A DNA stretch of 64,000 bases from an uncultured bacterium (lineage in GTDB: Bacteria > Cyanobacteriota > Vampirovibrionia > Gastranaerophilales > Gastranaerophilaceae): assembly GCA_902776035.1 (NCBI GenBank), contig CACYOO010000004.1, positions 116,648-180,647 on the forward strand, given 5' to 3'. Below the pieces are notes generated by a model. It did no database searches. It was not told the DNA's origin and worked only from the letters and a program-made list of their open reading frames with translations. Every line of letters begins with the position of its first letter. Positions within the stretch are counted from its first letter, which is position 1. Positions 53,374 through 61,831 of the stretch are shown here, piece after piece. Made by a program: the position numbers and the translations under genes.

Positions 53374-55800
53374 CTAATCTTGATTTCTCTTAGGTATTCT
53401 CATTGCGTAGAATGTACGAATAACAAATACCAATGCAATTACCAAGAATACAACACCTACAATGTGAGCATGATGTCTAAAGTTAGGGTCAATAGCAATT
53501 TCCATAGCTAATAAACCGAACAATGTTGTAAACTTAATAATTGGGTTCATTGCAACTGAAGAAGTATCTTTGAACGGATCACCTACAGTATCTCCAACAA
53601 CTGTTGCATCGTGTAAAGGTGTACCCTTTTCAGCCAAATCAACTTCAACAATTTTCTTTGCATTATCCCAGCAGCCGCCTGCATTAGCCATAAATACAGC
53701 TTGGAATAAACCAAATACTGCAATTGCAATTAAGTAGCTAATAAAGAATGATACAGGTCTTGAAGTTGAACCATAAGGAGCTGATAAGAATGCTAATGCA
53801 AGAGCAAATGAGAACAATGCGATAAAGATGTTCCACATACCCTTTTGAGCATATTGAGTACAAATCTTAACAACTTCTTTTGAATTTGCAAGACTTGCTG
53901 ATTGTTCTTCAGTATCAAGTTTAATATGTCTTCTGATATATTCAACTGCAGAATATGCACCTGTTGTAACAGCTTGCATAGATGCACCTGAGAACCAGAA
54001 TATAACAGCACCACCCATGATAAATCCAAGTATTGTATAAGGGTTTAGAATACTTAATACCATTTCCGGTTGTATTCCTAAATTGTTTCTTAATACCAAG
54101 ATTAATGAGAAAATCATAGTTGTAGCACCTACAACTGCTGTACCAATTAATACCGGTTTTGATGTTGCTTTAAATGTATTTCCTGCACCATCATTTTCTT
54201 CTAAGTATCTCTTAGCATTTTCAAAATCAGGTTTGAAACCGTATTCTTTTTCTATTTCACCCGGTACTTCAGGCATATTTTCAATTAATGATAATTCATA
54301 AACTGATTGTGCATTGTCAGTAACAGGACCATAAGAGTCAACAGCTATAGTGATAGGTCCCATTCCCAAGAAACCGAATGCAACTAAACCGAAAGCAAAT
54401 ACTGACGGATAAATCATTGTTACACCAGGAATGAATAAACTTGCATAATATGCAATACCCATTAATAATACAATAACAAAACCAATCCAGAATCCGGAGA
54501 AGTTTCCTGCAACAATACCGGAAAGAATTGTTAAAGATGAACCTCCTTCACGTGATGCAGTAACAACTTCTTTTGTGTGTTTTGCTTTTGGTGATGTAAA
54601 TACTTTTGTTGCTTCAGGGATTAATGCTGCTCCAACAGTTCCGCAAGAAATTATTGATGCTAATACAAGCCATAAATTTCCGCCCATACCTTTTAACATA
54701 TAGTAACTTACAACGAAAGTCATTGCGATTGACATAACTGAAGTTATCCAAACTAAATTTGTTAAAGGTAATTCAAAGTCAAATTTTGCTGTCTTTTCAG
54801 CATAAATTTTAGTAATTAATCCATTAATCCAATATGAAAGAACTGATGTAACAATCATCAAGTATCTCATTGTAAATATCCAAGTTAATAATCTTACTTG
54901 GTTAGCATCTCCGTTCACAGCCAATAAGATAAATGAAACAAGAGCAACACCTGTTACACCGTAAGTTTCAAAACCATCAGCCGTAGGCCCGATAGAATCG
55001 CCTGCGTTATCACCTGTACAATCGGCAATAACACCAGGATTTCTAGGATCGTCTTCCTTTATACCGAATTGGATTTTCATTAAATCTGAACCGATATCAG
55101 CAATTTTAGTAAAAATACCACCTGCAACACGTAATGCAGAAGCACCTAATGATTCACCAATTGCAAAACCTATTAAGCATGCACCTGCAATTTTACCGGG
55201 TACAAATAATAAGATGATTAACATCATTATTAATTCAACTGATACAAGTAAAACACCGATTGACATACCTGCCTTTAAAGGAATGTTTAGTATGTTTAGC
55301 GGTTTTCCTTTTAAAGCTGTAAATGCTGTTCTTGAGTTAGCAAGTGTGTTCATTCTGATACCAAACCAAGCAACAGAATAAGAACCCAAAATACCGACTA
55401 CCGACCAAAACAGAATTACAAAAACACCTTTCCAACCCATATCTGCCAATGCACCAAAATAGTATGCAATACAAATACCGATTAAGATTTCTAATACAAT
55501 AAGGAATTTACCTTGTTGTACCAAATAAGTTTTACATGTTTCAAAAATAGTGTTACCTACATTAGCCATGCATTCATGAACACTAAGTTTTTTTACACGT
55601 AAAAATTCAATAAATCCAAATATTACACCTACTACAGAAATCAAAAGCCCAAATAATAAAAGGTTATACCCTGTAGGACTTAGTTTGTGAATATTTGGAA
55701 CGACTAAATCTGCTTCACTTGCAAAAGCAGGAGCAGATAAAAGCAAAAATGTAAGCAATGATGCTAGCATATTGCTTTTAGAACAGAAAGTTTTTTTCAT
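53374..55800 (-). CDS. hppA: membrane-integral ion-pumping pyrophosphatase
   Basis: This 808-aa protein with about 16 helices couples pyrophosphate hydrolysis to H+ and/or Na+ export. Core motifs are KEDDPRNPGVIADCTGDN followed by AGDSIGPTADGFETYG, and near the C-terminus DTVGDPFKDTSSVAMNP. The first motif differs from the usual form (NVGDNVGDCAGMAADL) and, from memory, matches the divergent subfamily seen in Bacteroidota and Chlorobi. Ion choice is therefore not safely predicted. A signal-like first helix precedes a linker (SEADLVV). GAAGGAG precedes the ATG. Confidence 0.94.
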   Translation of the reverse strand: MKKTFCSKSNMLASLLTFLLLSAPAFASEADLVVPNIHKLSPTGYNLLLFGLLISVVGVIFGFIEFLRVKKLSVHECMANVGNTIFETCKTYLVQQGKFLIVLEILIGICIAYYFGALADMGWKGVFVILFWSVVGILGSYSVAWFGIRMNTLANSRTAFTALKGKPLNILNIPLKAGMSIGVLLVSVELIMMLIILLFVPGKIAGACLIGFAIGESLGASALRVAGGIFTKIADIGSDLMKIQFGIKEDDPRNPGVIADCTGDNAGDSIGPTADGFETYGVTGVALVSFILLAVNGDANQVRLLTWIFTMRYLMIVTSVLSYWINGLITKIYAEKTAKFDFELPLTNLVWITSVMSIAMTFVVSYYMLKGMGGNLWLVLASIISCGTVGAALIPEATKVFTSPKAKHTKEVVTASREGGSSLTILSGIVAGNFSGFWIGFVIVLLMGIAYYASLFIPGVTMIYPSVFAFGLVAFGFLGMGPITIAVDSYGPVTDNAQSVYELSLIENMPEVPGEIEKEYGFKPDFENAKRYLEENDGAGNTFKATSKPVLIGTAVVGATTMIFSLILVLRNNLGIQPEMVLSILNPYTILGFIMGGAVIFWFSGASMQAVTTGAYSAVEYIRRHIKLDTEEQSASLANSKEVVKICTQYAQKGMWNIFIALFSFALALAFLSAPYGSTSRPVSFFISYLIAIAVFGLFQAVFMANAGGCWDNAKKIVEVDLAEKGTPLHDATVVGDTVGDPFKDTSSVAMNPIIKFTTLFGLLAMEIAIDPNFRHHAHIVGVVFLVIALVFVIRTFYAMRIPKRNQD

Positions 55801-55939
55801 ATTTTCTCCTTCTACACTAAAAAATTAATCTTCCACTATAATTTTCACATAAAAATTTTTTTTTGCAACAAGTTAACATTTTGAAATCAACCGAATATAT
55901 GGTTGTTCTCATAAAAAAAATATATTTAAAATTTAATAG

Positions 55940-55968
55940 TTGACTTTTTTTTTTGATTATTTTATTAT
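55940..55968 (+). promoter_or_regulatory. promoter of tRNA-Glu
   Basis: TTGACT (55940-55945), 17-base spacer of mostly T, and TATTAT (55963-55968). It lies 16 bases before the tRNA. Confidence 0.7.
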
Positions 55969-55984
55969 TAATATCACGGAACGT

Positions 55985-56060
55985 GCTCCCATCGTCTAGA
56001 GGCCTAGGACACTTCCCTTTCACGGAGGCGACGGCGATTCGAATTCGCCTGGGAGTACCA
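55985..56060 (+). tRNA. tRNA-Glu (anticodon UUC), CCA encoded
   Basis: A 76-base tRNA. GCTCCCA (55985-55991) pairs with TGGGAGT (56050-56056, one G-T pair), then discriminator A and encoded CCA (56058-56060). The D arm is the Glu-like GTCTAGAGGCCTAGGAC. The anticodon loop CTTTCAC lies between CTTCC and GGAGG, giving UUC. The T arm is GGCGA-TTCGAAT-TCGCC. The phage gene cluster starts 165 bases downstream. Confidence 0.95.
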
Positions 56061-56064
56061 TTTT

Positions 56065-56090
56065 AAAAGACACCGCAAGGTGTCTTTTTT
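56065..56090 (+). terminator. terminator after tRNA-Glu
   Basis: A stem of about 10 bp (56065-56074 with 56079-56088), GCAA tetraloop, then a T run. It cleanly separates the tRNA from the phage genes. Confidence 0.9.
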
Positions 56091-56224
56091 GTTACTTTTT
56101 TATTTATAAATTTATCTTATTTTTTCAAATAATTTTTACATGAAAAATTATCTTAATTTTTAGTTTGAAACGTATTCCTAATATTTGCTAAGGTTAATCC
56201 GTAAATAAAAAAGGAGTACAGCAA

Positions 56225-57100
56225 ATGAAATTATGTGAAATTTTTAAAGGCGGTATCCAAAAAGATTCAAACGGATATGAAAGAAACTATTCAGATGAAG
56301 ATTTGGATAATATTTGCCAAAACTTTAAAACACAAAATCCTGATGTACCTATATGTATAGGACATCCTAAACAAACAGCACCTGCTTACGGGTGGGTAAA
56401 TTCTTTACAAAGGATAGGACACAGTCTTTATTGTGATTTTAAACAAGTTCAGGAAGATTTTAAAAAAGCAGTTAATTCCGGCTTATTTAAAACTCGTTCG
56501 GTGTGTATAGATTTAGATAAAATGCAATTGAAACATGTTGCATTTTTAGGAGCAGCAGCTCCCGCTATAAAAGGTATGGAGCAATTTACTTTTGCGGAAG
56601 CTGAAAATAATAATATTTTTGAATTTGATACTTTAGAAAATTATATATTTGATGAAAATAAAAATATTGAATTTAGTGAAAAGCTTAAAGAAAAAGATGA
56701 AGAAATAAAAAAGTTGAGAGAACAGTTATTAAATAATGAAAAAGAAATAAAAAAACAAAAAGTAGAAAATTTAACTAAGGAATATATAAAATCAGGAAAT
56801 ATTTTACCCTCTCAAAAGGAAACTGTATCATCCATTCTTGAATCATGCAGCAGGTACAGTGAATTTGAAGAAAGTAACAAATTATTGGAGAATTTTAAAA
56901 ATTTTATTAACTCTTTACACCAAGTAGAATTTTCAGAAATTGCAAGTCCTGAAAATGTGAGTAAAACACACTGTAAACAAGAGCCGTTGACGGGAGAGGA
57001 TTTTTCAAAGGTGATAAAGGATACAATTTCCGAATATGCGGAAAACGGTGTTACTTTAACTGAAACTCAGGCATTAAAGGTATATAAAAACAAATCTTAA
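56225..57100 (+). CDS. phage prohead protease/scaffold (Mu gpI-like)
   Basis: This 291-aa protein has an N-terminal protease-like domain resembling Mu I: ICIGHPKQTAPAYGWV, LYCDFKQV, LFKTRSVCIDL and LKHVAFLGAAAPAIKGM. The 'SV' after the Arg and the VAFLG-type strand are where family members carry their active site. A charged coiled coil (about residues 150-200) and a helical tail follow, as expected for a fused scaffold. It is the first gene of the cluster, with AAAGGAG upstream. The scaffold part is cut off during head maturation in relatives. Confidence 0.8.
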   Translation: MKLCEIFKGGIQKDSNGYERNYSDEDLDNICQNFKTQNPDVPICIGHPKQTAPAYGWVNSLQRIGHSLYCDFKQVQEDFKKAVNSGLFKTRSVCIDLDKMQLKHVAFLGAAAPAIKGMEQFTFAEAENNNIFEFDTLENYIFDENKNIEFSEKLKEKDEEIKKLREQLLNNEKEIKKQKVENLTKEYIKSGNILPSQKETVSSILESCSRYSEFEESNKLLENFKNFINSLHQVEFSEIASPENVSKTHCKQEPLTGEDFSKVIKDTISEYAENGVTLTETQALKVYKNKS

Positions 57101-57116
57101 AGGAAAGGAATTTAAA

Positions 57117-57512
57117 ATGGAAAAAAAATTAGTTAAAACATTTATATCTGATGTAACAACAGATATAGAAAACATTCCTGTTACTCAGGGTAACGGAGAG
57201 CATCATGTCAAATTGGTTAGTGATGTAACAGACCGAATAGTTGGTGTTACAAAAGGTAAAATGGTTGAAGGAAAGCCGGTTGACGTTGTTATGTTTGGCG
57301 AAACATTTGTAAACTGTCAAAATGCAGTAGACGGTTCTATGCCTTTAGTTGCAAATCAATATGGTTATGCTGTTCAAATGGATTTACAATCTGATGAATT
57401 ACAAGCTGTTCCGACAGATAGTGTTTTTTATACGATAGGTTATCCTATTGATATTGCGGGAGAAAGTGCATTATTAACTTGTGTCGTTGATCCGCAGGTT
57501 ATTTTAAAGTAA
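57117..57512 (+). CDS. phage head decoration-like protein (DUF2190 type)
   Basis: This 131-aa all-beta protein lies between the protease and the capsid gene, the usual place of a head decoration or capsid-fibre protein. Segments such as VTQGNGEHHVKLVSDVTDRIVGVTKG and ALLTCVVDPQVI fit the DUF2190 pattern of a small beta-barrel with Gly turns. Assignment is by position and general look rather than a sharp motif. AAAGGA lies before the ATG. The following 57-base gap carries a short run of CAAACAA-like repeats. Confidence 0.6.
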   Translation: MEKKLVKTFISDVTTDIENIPVTQGNGEHHVKLVSDVTDRIVGVTKGKMVEGKPVDVVMFGETFVNCQNAVDGSMPLVANQYGYAVQMDLQSDELQAVPTDSVFYTIGYPIDIAGESALLTCVVDPQVILK

Positions 57513-57569
57513 CAAACAACAAACAATAAACAACAAATAAAATACATGCTAAAAGAAAGGATTTGAATA

Positions 57570-58490
57570 ATGGGAATAGAGTTTGAGGTTAGTGAAGAAT
57601 TAACAGGAATTACGCTTGCGTACGCTAATAAAGATTTTATTGCGGATAAAATTTTTCACAGAGTGCCTGTTGGTACATCAACATTTAGTTATAAACAATA
57701 CAAAAAGGATTTAAATTTACAGCTTCCTGAAACTTTGGTCGGTGATTCAGGAATGCCAAATTCTGTAGACTTTGCAAGTGAAAATAAATATGCAACTGTT
57801 AGAGGTGATGCATTAATGGATGAAATACCTCAGTCAAAAATTTCAGATGGTAAAGATAATCTTGAAGACTTACAGGGTGATTCTGTTGAGATGCTTACAA
57901 ATGTTTTCTTGGCTTGCAGAGAAAAACGACTTGCTGATTTGCTTGCTGATGAAACTGTTTATAATGGCAATTCTAAAACATTAACTAATGATGAAAAATT
58001 AACGGATACATCTGTTGATTTGTTAAGTATGATTGAAGATACAAGATTAAAATGTTGGTTTGAACCAAATACAATTATTATGTCCAGAGCGGTATATTCT
58101 TATGTAAGACGTAATCAAAGTTTAGTATCGGCTTTTCATAAAAATCTAAATTCACATGGTCTTTTATTAGGTGAAGAACTCAAGGATGTATTACAAATAG
58201 AAAATGTATTTGTAGGTATGGGGGTTGCAAATACAAAGAAAAGAGGACAGACTCCTAGTTATGCAAATCTTTGGGGTAATAACATAATTCTTGCATATAT
58301 CAATCCTAAAGCAAAATTAGATAAAGATATGACATTTGGCTTAACTGCAGAAAAAGGTAAAAGACAAGTATTTACGGCATTTAACGGTATTCCAGGAACT
58401 GATGGTGTTAATTATGTAAAAATTTCTGAAAAAATAACAGATGTTATAACTTGTCCTGACTGCGGATATTTGCTTAAAAATGTTATTTAG
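57570..58490 (+). CDS. phage major capsid protein (Mu-like, HK97 fold expected)
   Basis: This 306-aa protein has the N-terminal pattern of Mu-type major head subunits (ITLAYANKDFIADKIFHRVPVGT, then YKQYKKD). A long helical centre with LADLLADETVYNG and PNTIIMSRAVYSYVRRNQ follows, then a C-terminal beta region with DMTFGLTAEKGKRQVFTAF. It ends in a small Cys pair (CPDCGY), which is unusual for capsids. No cleavable delta domain is evident at the N-terminus. Good AAAGGA ribosome site. Confidence 0.83.
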   Translation: MGIEFEVSEELTGITLAYANKDFIADKIFHRVPVGTSTFSYKQYKKDLNLQLPETLVGDSGMPNSVDFASENKYATVRGDALMDEIPQSKISDGKDNLEDLQGDSVEMLTNVFLACREKRLADLLADETVYNGNSKTLTNDEKLTDTSVDLLSMIEDTRLKCWFEPNTIIMSRAVYSYVRRNQSLVSAFHKNLNSHGLLLGEELKDVLQIENVFVGMGVANTKKRGQTPSYANLWGNNIILAYINPKAKLDKDMTFGLTAEKGKRQVFTAFNGIPGTDGVNYVKISEKITDVITCPDCGYLLKNVI

Positions 58491-58508
58491 TCTTACAGGG
58501 GAATATTT

Positions 58509-58952
58509 ATGTACTGTAATTTAGATGAAATAAAATCAATAATACCTCAAAAAGATTTGATAAATTTGACGAATGATACAACACCATCAGATACAATTAA
58601 TGAAGATATAATTGAAGATTGTTCTGAATTTGCTGATGAATTAATTAATTCATACATAAGAAAGCGATACCTATTACCGTTAAAATATGTTCCTAAAATT
58701 ATAAGTAAAATAGCAGCAGATATTACGGCATATCGTTTATATTCAAGACGTTCAAATAAAATTCCTGAACAAATTCAACGCAATTGTGAATATGCAATTG
58801 ATAACCTGAAATTACTTAAGGACGGTCAAATTGTTTTGGATGTTTCGGGAACATCAAATGCAGGTAATTTATCTTTAAGCAGTACATATTTATCCAATAA
58901 AACAACTCAAGACAGAATTTTTAATGATAGTGTGATGAGGACATTCCTGTGA
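58509..58952 (+). CDS. phage DUF1320 protein (Mu gp36-like head-tail joining)
   Basis: This 147-aa protein matches the gp36/DUF1320 type: MYCNLDEIKSIIP, EDCSEFADELINSYIRKRYLLPL, ADITAYRLYSRR and a C-terminal region with GQIVLDV. In Mu-like phages this small helical protein lies directly after the capsid gene and is thought to help join head and tail. AGGGGA precedes the ATG. Its stop overlaps the next start by 4 bases (GTGA), a typical coupled pair. Confidence 0.82.
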   Translation: MYCNLDEIKSIIPQKDLINLTNDTTPSDTINEDIIEDCSEFADELINSYIRKRYLLPLKYVPKIISKIAADITAYRLYSRRSNKIPEQIQRNCEYAIDNLKLLKDGQIVLDVSGTSNAGNLSLSSTYLSNKTTQDRIFNDSVMRTFL

Positions 58953-59356
58953 TAGAAAGAATAGAACAAAGTATTTGTGAAATATTAAAAACTAAATTTC
59001 CTAAATTTGATATAAGAGTTTATCATTCGGATTTTAAAAAATATAATTTTACAAATTCTACAGGTTGTATGCTTATATGCTACAAGGGTGTTCAATATTC
59101 CGAGCAAAAAACGATAGGTGATATATACCAAGAGGGGTTATACACATATACGATAAAAGCAGGTTTTAAAAGTTGTAATGAGATGTCAGATTGTTATTCT
59201 GATTTAGAAGAATTAAAACTTATTGTAGACGGAATAAAAATAAATAGCAGATATACATATCTTTCAGAGTGTAAATTTGAAGAAGAATACTGTAATGATT
59301 TGTGGTGGAATATAACGGTAAAAATAAAATTACCAATATTTAAAGAAATAAAATAA
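58949..59356 (+). CDS. phage gp37-like protein (DUF1834 type)
   Basis: This 135-aa protein starts with GTG 58949, coupled to gp36. It has the alpha/beta look of Mu gp37: MIERIEQSICEILKTKF, then a strand-rich middle (GCMLICYKGVQYSE) and a C-terminal NDLWWNITVKIKLP strand pair. In relatives it lies between gp36 and the sheath and is a tail terminator-like protein. Assigned mostly by position and pattern. Confidence 0.7.
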   Translation: MIERIEQSICEILKTKFPKFDIRVYHSDFKKYNFTNSTGCMLICYKGVQYSEQKTIGDIYQEGLYTYTIKAGFKSCNEMSDCYSDLEELKLIVDGIKINSRYTYLSECKFEEEYCNDLWWNITVKIKLPIFKEIK

Positions 59357-59370
59357 AAAGGAGAATAAAC

Positions 59371-60825
59371 GTGGCAACTGATTTTTTAAACGGTGTCGAA
59401 ACAAAAGAACAAAAAGTAAGTTCTACTGTAGCCGATGTAAATAAATCTATTATCGGTATTGTAGGTACTGCTCCGACTTTCATGTTGGATAATGAATATA
59501 AAACTTTAAACAAATTATGTCCAATAAGAAATTATAATGACATTATAAGATATGCAGGACGAGATATAGACGGCTTTACTTTGCCTGATGCTCTAAAAAC
59601 AATACTTGATGAATCAGGTGGTGCAACAATTTATATGGTTAATGTGTTTGATGAAAATAAACACAAAACTTCGGTAAGTAATCAAACTGTTACACCTGTC
59701 GGAAATAAAATAAATATAAATAAAATAGGAATAAATGATATTGTTCTTATGAATGGACAAGTTGAGGGTATTCAAGGTGAAGATTTTCTTGTTGCGGAAA
59801 GTTTAACTGAATGTATAATAGAACTTTTATCAGAAGATTTTAAAACTGCTGAATCTTTATCTTTGTCATATACTTATGCCGATACAACGCTTGTTACAAC
59901 ATCTGATATTGTTGGTGAAGTAAATGAAGAAAGCGTAACGGGTTTAAAATTATTAAATAAGGTTAATGCAGAATTTGGGGATAGTGTTGGAATAATTATT
60001 GTACCTGAATATTCTGCAGAGCCGGTTGTAAGAAATGAGATTGAAAAACTTGAAGAAAACTTGAAAGCATACGCTTTTCTTGATACTAAAAAAGATTTAT
60101 CAATTAATGATGTTATAAATTCAAGAAATAGAGAACTTAATAATTCTAATTTAATTTCAACATCTTCTCATTCAATGATAGTTTATCCTTATTTAAAGCG
60201 ATATAATGAAGATTTGGATAAAATATCTTTAAAACCTGCATCACCTGTTGCGGCAGGCATGCGAGTAAAATTAGACAGAAACAGAACAATAGCAAAATCT
60301 ATAACTAATACAAAAACAGTTACTACATTAGGTCTTGAAACACCTATAGAATTTATTTTAAACAACCCTTCATCAGAATCGAATGCTTTGAATGCAAGTG
60401 GTGTATCTACATTTATAAATTATAAAGGCGGATATTATTTATGGGGTGCAAGAAGTTGTAACTTTCCTTCAGAGTCAGGAATAAATACTCTTGAATCTGC
60501 AAGAAGAACAGCAGATTTTATAGAGCAATCTATAGAAGATGCATCTTTTCCTGCAATTGGTGAAAATATAGATACAAACTATATTGAAGGTATTTTAGAG
60601 ATGATAAATTCAAGTTTTAAAACTTGGTCAACACCTAAAAATCCTCAAAGGTTAATTTTATCAGGTGAAGCATTTTATGATTCATCTATAAATTCTGCAG
60701 AAGATTTGGCAAATGGTCATATAAAATTCAGCTACAAATTCTGTCCTTTAGGTGTGGCAGAAAGAATAACATACTATGCATATATAGATATAAACATTTT
60801 TACAGATGTTTTAGGAGGTGAATAA
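59371..60825 (+). CDS. phage tail sheath protein
   Basis: This 484-aa protein is the contractile sheath subunit. Its opening has the typical GVETKEQ element. Later segments include IIGIVGTAP, VYPYLKRY-like strand content (here MIVYPYLKRYNEDLDK), PASPVAAGMRVKLD, GYYLWGARSCNFPSE (the Y/W-G-x-R-T/S motif of sheaths) and a C-terminal domain ending before VLGGE. Start is GTG 59371 with AAGGAG upstream. A sheath shows the particle has a contractile (myovirus-type) tail. Length is normal for short-tailed relatives. Confidence 0.92.
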   Translation: MATDFLNGVETKEQKVSSTVADVNKSIIGIVGTAPTFMLDNEYKTLNKLCPIRNYNDIIRYAGRDIDGFTLPDALKTILDESGGATIYMVNVFDENKHKTSVSNQTVTPVGNKININKIGINDIVLMNGQVEGIQGEDFLVAESLTECIIELLSEDFKTAESLSLSYTYADTTLVTTSDIVGEVNEESVTGLKLLNKVNAEFGDSVGIIIVPEYSAEPVVRNEIEKLEENLKAYAFLDTKKDLSINDVINSRNRELNNSNLISTSSHSMIVYPYLKRYNEDLDKISLKPASPVAAGMRVKLDRNRTIAKSITNTKTVTTLGLETPIEFILNNPSSESNALNASGVSTFINYKGGYYLWGARSCNFPSESGINTLESARRTADFIEQSIEDASFPAIGENIDTNYIEGILEMINSSFKTWSTPKNPQRLILSGEAFYDSSINSAEDLANGHIKFSYKFCPLGVAERITYYAYIDINIFTDVLGGE

Positions 60826-60827
60826 TA

Positions 60828-61358
60828 ATGGCAACAGTATTAACAGATGTAAATATATATACAGTATCTAAAGACGGAAAACAAAAATCATTGCTTGGTA
60901 TAGCAAAACAGTTTACAACTCCTGATGCAGAGGTTGTAACCGTAGAGAAAAAAGGTGTTGGTGATTTATCAGGTGAAAAGCTCCCTATAGGTGTAAAATT
61001 GGGTACTGCAACACTAAATATTAACGGTTTTGATAAAAACCTTTATAAAATAATAGCCAATCCGTTCAAGGAATTTATTTTGATTATAAAAGGCAGTTTA
61101 AAGGAATATTCGGGGCAAACACTTACAGAAGAAACACCTGCAAGAGTTGTATTAAGAGTATCAGGTGCAAAATTCAGTCAAATGGGAACTTTTGCATCTC
61201 AAGAAAATGTTGAACAAGCTATTGAATTAAATCCTACGTATTCAAGGATAGAAGTTGACGGAAAAGTTTTATCTGAAATTGATATTTCAAACCGTATATG
61301 GAAAGTTGATGATGAGGATTTGTTGTTAACGGCTAATAAAAATATGGGAATATTTTAA
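60828..61358 (+). CDS. phage tail tube protein
   Basis: This 176-aa protein lies 2 bases after the sheath gene, where the tube gene is expected. It is a beta-rich protein with VNIYTVSKDGKQ, FTTPDAEVVTVEKKGVGD and a long helix around NPFKEFI, as in P2 FII/Mu tube proteins. It should stack as hexamers inside the sheath. TTAGGAGGTG before ATG 60828 is the strongest ribosome site of the cluster, fitting a high-copy protein. Confidence 0.82.
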   Translation: MATVLTDVNIYTVSKDGKQKSLLGIAKQFTTPDAEVVTVEKKGVGDLSGEKLPIGVKLGTATLNINGFDKNLYKIIANPFKEFILIIKGSLKEYSGQTLTEETPARVVLRVSGAKFSQMGTFASQENVEQAIELNPTYSRIEVDGKVLSEIDISNRIWKVDDEDLLLTANKNMGIF

Positions 61359-61384
61359 TATTATTTTTTAATTTGGAGAAATTT

Positions 61385-61684
61385 ATGAAAAACGAAAATG
61401 TAAATGATACTGAAATATTATCAATAATGCTTACAAGCGGTATAAATGTTGTTATGAATTTTAACAATGCAAAAGCCGGTACATTAATGAAAGCCAGAAT
61501 GGCTGCACGTGGCGGATATTCTACAACAGCATTTGTTTTAGCGGAAATTTGTACATTTGATGGTCATAAACTTACGGGTGAAGATATTCTAAATTTTGAT
61601 ATTGTTGATTATGCATTGCTTGAAGAAGCTTGGGATAAATACAATGAAAAAAAGCTGGAAATCTTAGAAGTAATACAAACTTAA
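61385..61684 (+). CDS. phage tail assembly chaperone, short form
   Basis: This 99-aa protein begins at ATG 61385, with GGAG six bases upstream; the earlier TTG at 61373 is not used in my view. It lies between tube and tape-measure genes, the standard place of tail chaperones (gpG-like). The core is ILSIMLTSGINVVMNFNNAKAG and LAEICTFDGHKLTGEDI. Near its end is the slippery heptamer AAAAAAG (61648-61654), where part of the ribosomes should shift to make the long form. Confidence 0.82.
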   Translation: MKNENVNDTEILSIMLTSGINVVMNFNNAKAGTLMKARMAARGGYSTTAFVLAEICTFDGHKLTGEDILNFDIVDYALLEEAWDKYNEKKLEILEVIQT

Positions 61685-61830
61685 ATATAACCCCTTTTGA
61701 TTGTATTGCACTTATGCGGTTTTTAAAATGCGGATTTAATGAAATTCTTGATATGACACCATTAGAAGTTGTTTTTTGGCTGGAACAGTGTGAATTATAC
61801 TTTCAGAAATTGACTAATAACAGGAAATAA
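61385..61830 (+). CDS. phage tail assembly chaperone, long form by -1 frameshift
   Basis: If ribosomes slip back one base on A-AAA-AAG (61648-61654), reading continues without a stop from GCT 61654 to TAA 61828-61830. The product has about 148 aa. The extension has NITPFDCIALMRFLKCG and LEVVFWLEQCELYFQKL, the look of the second half of gpGT-like chaperones, and has no start of its own. It ends one base before the tape-measure gene. The arrangement matches lambda G/GT and similar genes in Mu-like and P2-like phages. Confidence 0.78.
61648..61654 (+). promoter_or_regulatory. programmed -1 ribosomal frameshift site
   Basis: The heptamer A-AAA-AAG lies in the zero frame of the chaperone gene, 30 bases before its stop. 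It is the best known bacterial slippery sequence. No clear downstream stem-loop is visible. No strong upstream Shine-Dalgarno-like stimulator is seen either. Confidence 0.75.
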
Positions 61831-61831
61831 T

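Noticed and set aside
57511..57545. Short run of CAAACAA-like repeats before the capsid gene
   Set aside because: Too short and irregular to call a functional repeat; could simply be slippage in an A/C-rich spacer.
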